A DNA stretch of 64,000 bases from Ottelia alismoides (lineage: Eukaryota > Streptophyta > Magnoliopsida > Alismatales > Hydrocharitaceae): the NCBI GenBank assembly GCA_037367405.1, contig JAZKJV010010125.1, positions 496,001 through 560,000 on the forward strand, in the 5' to 3' direction. Positions 59,564 to 64,000 of this stretch are shown piece by piece. Position 1 is the first letter of the stretch; the number at the start of each line of letters is the position of its first letter. The notes under the pieces are model-generated. The model was not told where the DNA came from. It did not search any database and saw nothing but the letters and a program-made list of their open reading frames with translations. A program made the position numbers and the translations under genes.

Positions 59564-60935
59564 GGCACGGCTTAGGTTAATTTGTAGCACATTTTTGAGT
59601 GTTTGATTTTCATTCCCCGGGTAGTCTGACCCCCGGTTTTCTTGTAATTATTTTCTCTCATTTATTTTTGCAGTATTTTGTTTTTGTCACTCTCTGACCT
59701 CCATTTAATTTTTTGTGCGAGGACCGCGAGGAGCCGGCGACGCTTCGAGGACTTAGCATTTACATTTTTGAGTGACAGAGAGGCATTGTATATTTTTATA
59801 TTTTATTTCTTTTTTTTGCATCATTTCCAGCGGTTCCCGTTTGGGATCTCGCGCATGTAAAGATAGTGGAAACTGTGTCCCGTGTGCTGTGTGGGTGAAT
59901 TGTAATTTAGCTTGCACTAGCGGCTCCTCGAGCCACTCTAGGATTTGTTGGTGCTCGTAATCAATAGGACCACACATTACACATAAAAGACGCACCTAGA
60001 CCGCAGGACTTAGTCCAAATTAAACTGTTCTTCACGCTAATAGAACTGCCTGTCTAGGAGCGGCTTTCATCGCCTGCATTTGCATGTAGAATAAAGTTTT
60101 CAATTCTGTATTGCATCCTGCATCAAAAAGCGAAGGGATCACTGTAAGTACTCTCTACTTAGCATACGCATCATCGATTTCAACTTGCATCGGCTTTTCT
60201 CGATTTCCCCCTCTGATTTTCTCACTTAAATTAAACAGGGAATTGGGACTGTCCGATAGGCGTGCTTTGTGGTGGATTAATTAAAGTGATAACCTAACTT
60301 TAAAATCGGGACTGCTAACAGTATTTACCAAAAAAAAAAGAATAAAATTTGATAATTGTTTGCGGGAGATTAATCCCCGACCTTGTTTTCAGGCTGAGTG
60401 AGGGTACCTGAGTGTGTGTGAACACCCTTAGGTAGAGCCCAAATCCCCGTCTTCCATATCACGCTCTAACTGATCCTAGCAAATATCACGAGCCGGATAT
60501 TTTCAGATTCTTTGACTAGTACCAAGTAGCCTCCGCCTGTCTCAGGTAGATAGGGGCGAAATTGCGGTACTTCGCGACAAGCTGCCAGTAACCCCCCGGG
60601 GTGAAGTTCCGGCCTTGTCAGCCTCCGCCTGCTTGCAGGTAGATAGGGGCGTGGTCACTGAATCCATCGGCTTGGGATAGGAGCGAAGAAAGGAAGGAGC
60701 GGCGGTATCTTAGACGACAGGATAAACAGGGAAGACGCATCCGGCTCTGAGCCGACTTCCCTCTAGGCCGCGTAATCCTTGCTAAATTTGCTTGAAATTC
60801 ACACTTAAAAACTACAAGATAAATTGGACTCAACTTTGAGTCCTTCACTGTGTGAGTGTGAATCCAGGGTCTTGGATTGATCTTGTGCTTGCTTCAGGTA
60901 GGAGTAAAATCCTATCTTCTTCTTGCTTCACCAAG
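59564..60935 (+). other. Leader of A3 (1.4 kb), non-coding
   Basis: No gene was seen. A direct repeat of AGCCTCCGCCTG and GGTAGATAGGGGCG (with 4-5 variable bases between) occurs at about 60530-60556 and 60619-60645. Several blocks match the two parts of the A1 leader, which supports joining those parts across element B. Confidence 0.65.
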
Positions 60936-63900
60936 ATGAGTGACTGGGGAGACCTCGACGCACTATTCACTGATCTCTCTATGAGTCCCCCAAGTAACTC
61001 GTCTTTCTCGGTCCGAGCGCACCTCGAACCACCCAGGACTCATGACCCTCTTGAGTCCTGGTTCCCTCATGCTCAGGGTGGTTACTCTCAAACCAACCCT
61101 TTTATCTCCTCTGAGATTACCGAGGAAGACCATTGCCTCGGGAATCCCTTCCTTGATTCACCCTCTAACACCGACCTTATTTTCCAATCCCCAGAACTAG
61201 AGGGAGAAATGCCGCCAAGGATGCCGCCCGATGAGGACCAGATGAGACAGATTCTTAGACGCTTTGCTGAAGCTGAACAGAAAAATGCCGATCTCACTGC
61301 ACGAATGGGGCAGATAATAGTAGCTGAAGGGATCGACCGACCAATGGTCGATACCTACAACCCGGCGGAGAACGAGATCCAAAATTGGCTAGCACCTGCA
61401 GTTCCCGACCAGGCATTCGAGCTGAAGCCCCACTTCCTTAGCCTGCTGCCGAAGTTTAACGGAAACCTCAGTGAAGAGCCTTACACTTTCCTCCGTGACT
61501 TCGAACTAGTCTGCAACAATCTTAGCCATCCCAATGTTGGCCAAGATTATATCCGGCTGAAGGCCACCCCGTTTGCCTTAGGAGATAAGGCTGCACATTG
61601 GCTGAAAAACCTAGGGGTGGTATGTACTACCTGGATGCAGTTCAAGGACCTCTTCTTGAAGAAGTTCTACCCACTCAGTAGAACCAATCAGATGCGAACA
61701 AAGATTGCCAGCTTCGTCCAAGGACCCTGCGAACCGTTCCATGAGGCTTGGGACAGGTTCAATGACTTAGTACAGAAATGCCCATGCCATGGCATTTCTA
61801 AGGCAATCTTAGTCCAGACCTTGTTCTGCGGTCTAACCCCAGAGATGCAGGGGTTAGTCAGTGCCGCCTGTGGAGGAAGCTATCTGAACAAGAACGAGCA
61901 CGCCGTGTGGAAAATCCTAGAGCAGATGGCAGAAACCGGCAGGTCACAGGCCACAAGGGCCTATCAGTTGTCTCCCTCGATTCTATCCAATGAGACAACT
62001 AGAAGGACTGTTGCAGATCTGACGGAGGACCTCATCCCCAGCATGGGGATGATTGCAGACAAGCTTACCATGGTCGAGCAGATCCACAAGAGAGTCGCGG
62101 AGATGGAGTCTCTTTCGAGCCTTCCAAAGAAGGTGGAGGAACTCTCTGAAAAGGTAGCCAAGATTAAGCTACCTACCCCTTCTGCACCACCTGTACCTGT
62201 ACATCGAGTCCATCTTGTACAGGAACAGGCACCGGGGTCTCAGAGCAGCTGGGATCAGACCTATACCCAGCCGAACCATCATGCACCCCCACCAGGGACA
62301 ACTGAATACGAGGAGCCTCCGCCCGTCTACGAGATCAACGGGCTCTGGTATAGCCGTGACCTGCTAGTCCGGCAAATCGAGATGGGGAAGGATCAGGCAC
62401 ATCGCCCAACCCCAGTCTACCAGGAGACCAGGCCCGTCACAATCCCGCGATACCAGTCCAGGTCAGAACATGGGTACCAGCCGCAGCAGCGCACCTACCA
62501 GCAGGGGCCAGCACCGCCCCATCAGCAGCAGTATCGGCACGGCCAGCAGGGCCAGTTCAGGACCGCATCCACTCAGCAGCCAGCCCAGCCCACCGAATTG
62601 GAGTCCCTCACCTTGGCGATCCAGACCCTGTCTGATAGGGTCCAGCAGATGCAACATGACTACCTGGACATGAGAACCGACATCAATCGGGTCTCTCGTG
62701 CTCAGGACCAACAAATGGCGCCTAGGACTCCAATTCCCGCACAGGTTCAGGCCAACCCAAACAGCATACAGCAGGGCCAGAATCGACCCCGAGATCAGGT
62801 ATACTATTCAGATAATTATTTATCTGAACATGAGATCCTTTCGTATGATAATGTTAACCATATGTCCCTCAGGAGCGGAAGGACCGTGACCATACCTGAT
62901 CGGGCACGGGCGCAAAGAGAAGGAACCTCCGAAACTCTACCTGAGGAGAATTCGGAGGAAGAAGAGGAGGAGCATCACCACCGCCACCGCCAGCAGAAGA
63001 AGAGGACATCTGAGTCCTCGAAGCACCAGCCCCGCAGTCATCCAGAGTCTGACGACACCGATGAGCCCGCACCTCCATCTGAGGAGGACCATCCAGAAGA
63101 AGCGGAGGAAGCATCACCGGTTTCGCCCAAGCATTTTCCTTTTTGTCAGAGTCCGGGTCAGAGTCTGTATAAAAGTCCGAGTCAGAGTCTTGTTCAGAAC
63201 TCAGTTCCAGCAGTTAATGAAGATATTTCAGTTCCAGAACCTGAGTTAATAATCCCTTTCCCCCAAGCTCTCAAGGGTGGAAAGAAGAAAATCAAAAAAA
63301 TCCAAAAAGATGACCCTGAGATGGCTGAATTTTGCAATAAACACATCAAGGTCACAATCCCTTTTGACAAGTTCGTGGAAATGACCCCTGCATTCCAAAA
63401 ATACCTTAAGGTGAGATGCACACCTACTAAGGTTAGCAGGAAGACCAAAAGCTATGTTGAGAAACACGTTCTATCAGTAGCCACGACTTGTGCAATAAAG
63501 AACTCATTTCCTCGGAAACGAAGAGACATGGGTGCACACTATGTAGTGAGTCATGTTGATGACATCGCATTTGCACGCACTCTCCTGGACAATGGTTCCT
63601 CGATCAACTTGATGCCCACATCCCTCTATGAGCGGCTCAATCTCGGACCTCTTAGGAAATCTAGAGCTATCCTTCAGTTTGCTGACAAATCTACTAAGAG
63701 GTCCCAAGGAGAGTTAAGGAACATTGTGATCAAAGTCGAGGGTCAAGAATACATGGTGGACTTCACTGTCCTCGATATGGAAACCCCTCGTAATTGGAGA
63801 GATTCCCAAATCATTCTAGGTAGGCCCTTCCTCAGAACAGCAGGGGCCTTATTCGATTATAAGAATGGGAAAATTCAGTTCCAAACTCCAGGCGGAGATG

Positions 63901-64000
63901 AGGAACTTGAGATGAAGCAAACAAGATGGCAGAGACCGGACTCCGAATCCAGCACCGAATACTCTTCTCTCGAAACAGACTGGGAGCATGTAGACTTAGT
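60936..64000 (+). CDS. Athila-type gag-protease polyprotein, uninterrupted, runs off the right edge
   Basis: The start is ATG 60936 (MSDWGDLDALFTDLS), the first ATG after the leader. I read all 1021 codons to the edge without a stop. Residues about 161-335 are the Ty3/gypsy gag core: PHFLSLLPKFNGNLSEEP, then AAHWLKNLG, then FLKKFYPLSRT, then FHEAWDRFNDLVQKCPCHG. Residues about 400-560 are Gln/Pro-rich, and about 670-690 form an acidic then His/Arg-rich tract. I see no CCHC zinc knuckle. The aspartic protease starts near 880 with the active site D885-N-G (LLDNGSSINLMPTSLYERL) and has the flap-like IILGRPFLRTAGALFD. RT should follow outside the window. The intact frame and clean primer site suggest a young copy. 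Confidence 0.93.
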   Translation, partial: MSDWGDLDALFTDLSMSPPSNSSFSVRAHLEPPRTHDPLESWFPHAQGGYSQTNPFISSEITEEDHCLGNPFLDSPSNTDLIFQSPELEGEMPPRMPPDEDQMRQILRRFAEAEQKNADLTARMGQIIVAEGIDRPMVDTYNPAENEIQNWLAPAVPDQAFELKPHFLSLLPKFNGNLSEEPYTFLRDFELVCNNLSHPNVGQDYIRLKATPFALGDKAAHWLKNLGVVCTTWMQFKDLFLKKFYPLSRTNQMRTKIASFVQGPCEPFHEAWDRFNDLVQKCPCHGISKAILVQTLFCGLTPEMQGLVSAACGGSYLNKNEHAVWKILEQMAETGRSQATRAYQLSPSILSNETTRRTVADLTEDLIPSMGMIADKLTMVEQIHKRVAEMESLSSLPKKVEELSEKVAKIKLPTPSAPPVPVHRVHLVQEQAPGSQSSWDQTYTQPNHHAPPPGTTEYEEPPPVYEINGLWYSRDLLVRQIEMGKDQAHRPTPVYQETRPVTIPRYQSRSEHGYQPQQRTYQQGPAPPHQQQYRHGQQGQFRTASTQQPAQPTELESLTLAIQTLSDRVQQMQHDYLDMRTDINRVSRAQDQQMAPRTPIPAQVQANPNSIQQGQNRPRDQVYYSDNYLSEHEILSYDNVNHMSLRSGRTVTIPDRARAQREGTSETLPEENSEEEEEEHHHRHRQQKKRTSESSKHQPRSHPESDDTDEPAPPSEEDHPEEAEEASPVSPKHFPFCQSPGQSLYKSPSQSLVQNSVPAVNEDISVPEPELIIPFPQALKGGKKKIKKIQKDDPEMAEFCNKHIKVTIPFDKFVEMTPAFQKYLKVRCTPTKVSRKTKSYVEKHVLSVATTCAIKNSFPRKRRDMGAHYVVSHVDDIAFARTLLDNGSSINLMPTSLYERLNLGPLRKSRAILQFADKSTKRSQGELRNIVIKVEGQEYMVDFTVLDMETPRNWRDSQIILGRPFLRTAGALFDYKNGKIQFQTPGGDEELEMKQTRWQRPDSESSTEYSSLETDWEHVDL

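Larger units (their letters stand above)
56020..64000 (+). mobile_element. Athila-like Ty3/gypsy element A3, 3' part outside the window
   Basis: A 3.5-kb 5' LTR (56020-59542) is followed by an intact TGGCGCCGTTGCCGG primer site, a 1.4-kb leader and an uninterrupted gag-protease frame running off the right edge. It inserted in the A1 3' LTR. The left target copy would be GCTGA (56015-56019); the right one is outside. Leader blocks and protease relate it to A1, but most of its LTR differs, so they are separate families. RT, integrase and the 3' LTR cannot be seen. Confidence 0.88.

Overview
This is nuclear DNA from a flowering plant, and nearly all of it is nested LTR retrotransposons. The plant origin follows from the element types: Ty1/copia elements with tRNA-Met primer sites, a chromodomain Ty3/gypsy element, Athila-like gypsy elements with a TGGCGCCGTTGCCGG primer site, an L1-type LINE tail and a hAT MITE. 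It also follows from one host exon with canonical splice sites that matches plant GH5 glucan exo-1,3-beta-glucosidases. I cannot name the species. No rRNA, tRNA or CRISPR was seen.

Left part (1-18100). A copia element (K1, minus strand) enters from the left edge with an uninterrupted 1287-codon polyprotein and its 5' LTR at 4406-4544. It lies in an intron of the GH5 gene, whose one visible exon is at 4657-5009 (minus). A deleted copia element, O (5782-14136, TSD GAATT), follows. Its 5' LTR holds a 766-bp hAT MITE (6129-6894, TSD GATATCGG), and its body is split by a complete but inactivated copia, K2 (8628-13721, TSD GATCG), of the same family as K1. Two copia relics (14520-15990 and 16810-17357) come next.

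Middle part (18101-56019). One old Athila-like element, A1, spans the whole region. Its 5' LTR is truncated, it has gag and protease remnants but no RT or integrase that I could find, and its 3' LTR starts at 48523. Inside it sits the chromodomain gypsy element B (21839-43451, TSD TTGCG, 3.06-kb LTRs). B's own 5' LTR is split just downstream of its TATA box by C (22085-32655), a minus-strand copia-derived element with two 2607-bp LTRs and a decayed interior. The A1 3' LTR carries a third copia, D3 (49972-55758, minus), whose integrase region is split by a 5'-truncated LINE (52516-53319).

Right part (56020-64000). A younger Athila-like element, A3, inserted into the A1 3' LTR. It has a 3.5-kb 5' LTR, a canonical primer site and an uninterrupted gag-protease frame of at least 1021 codons running off the right edge.

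The insertion order follows from the nesting: A1, then B, then C; D3 and A3 into the A1 3' LTR; the LINE into D3; the MITE and K2 into O. LTR divergence, counted by eye, is about 3.5% for K2 (5/144), 7% for D3 (14/200) and roughly 5-9% in the parts of C I aligned. Only K1 and A3 keep open frames, and both are cut by the window edges.
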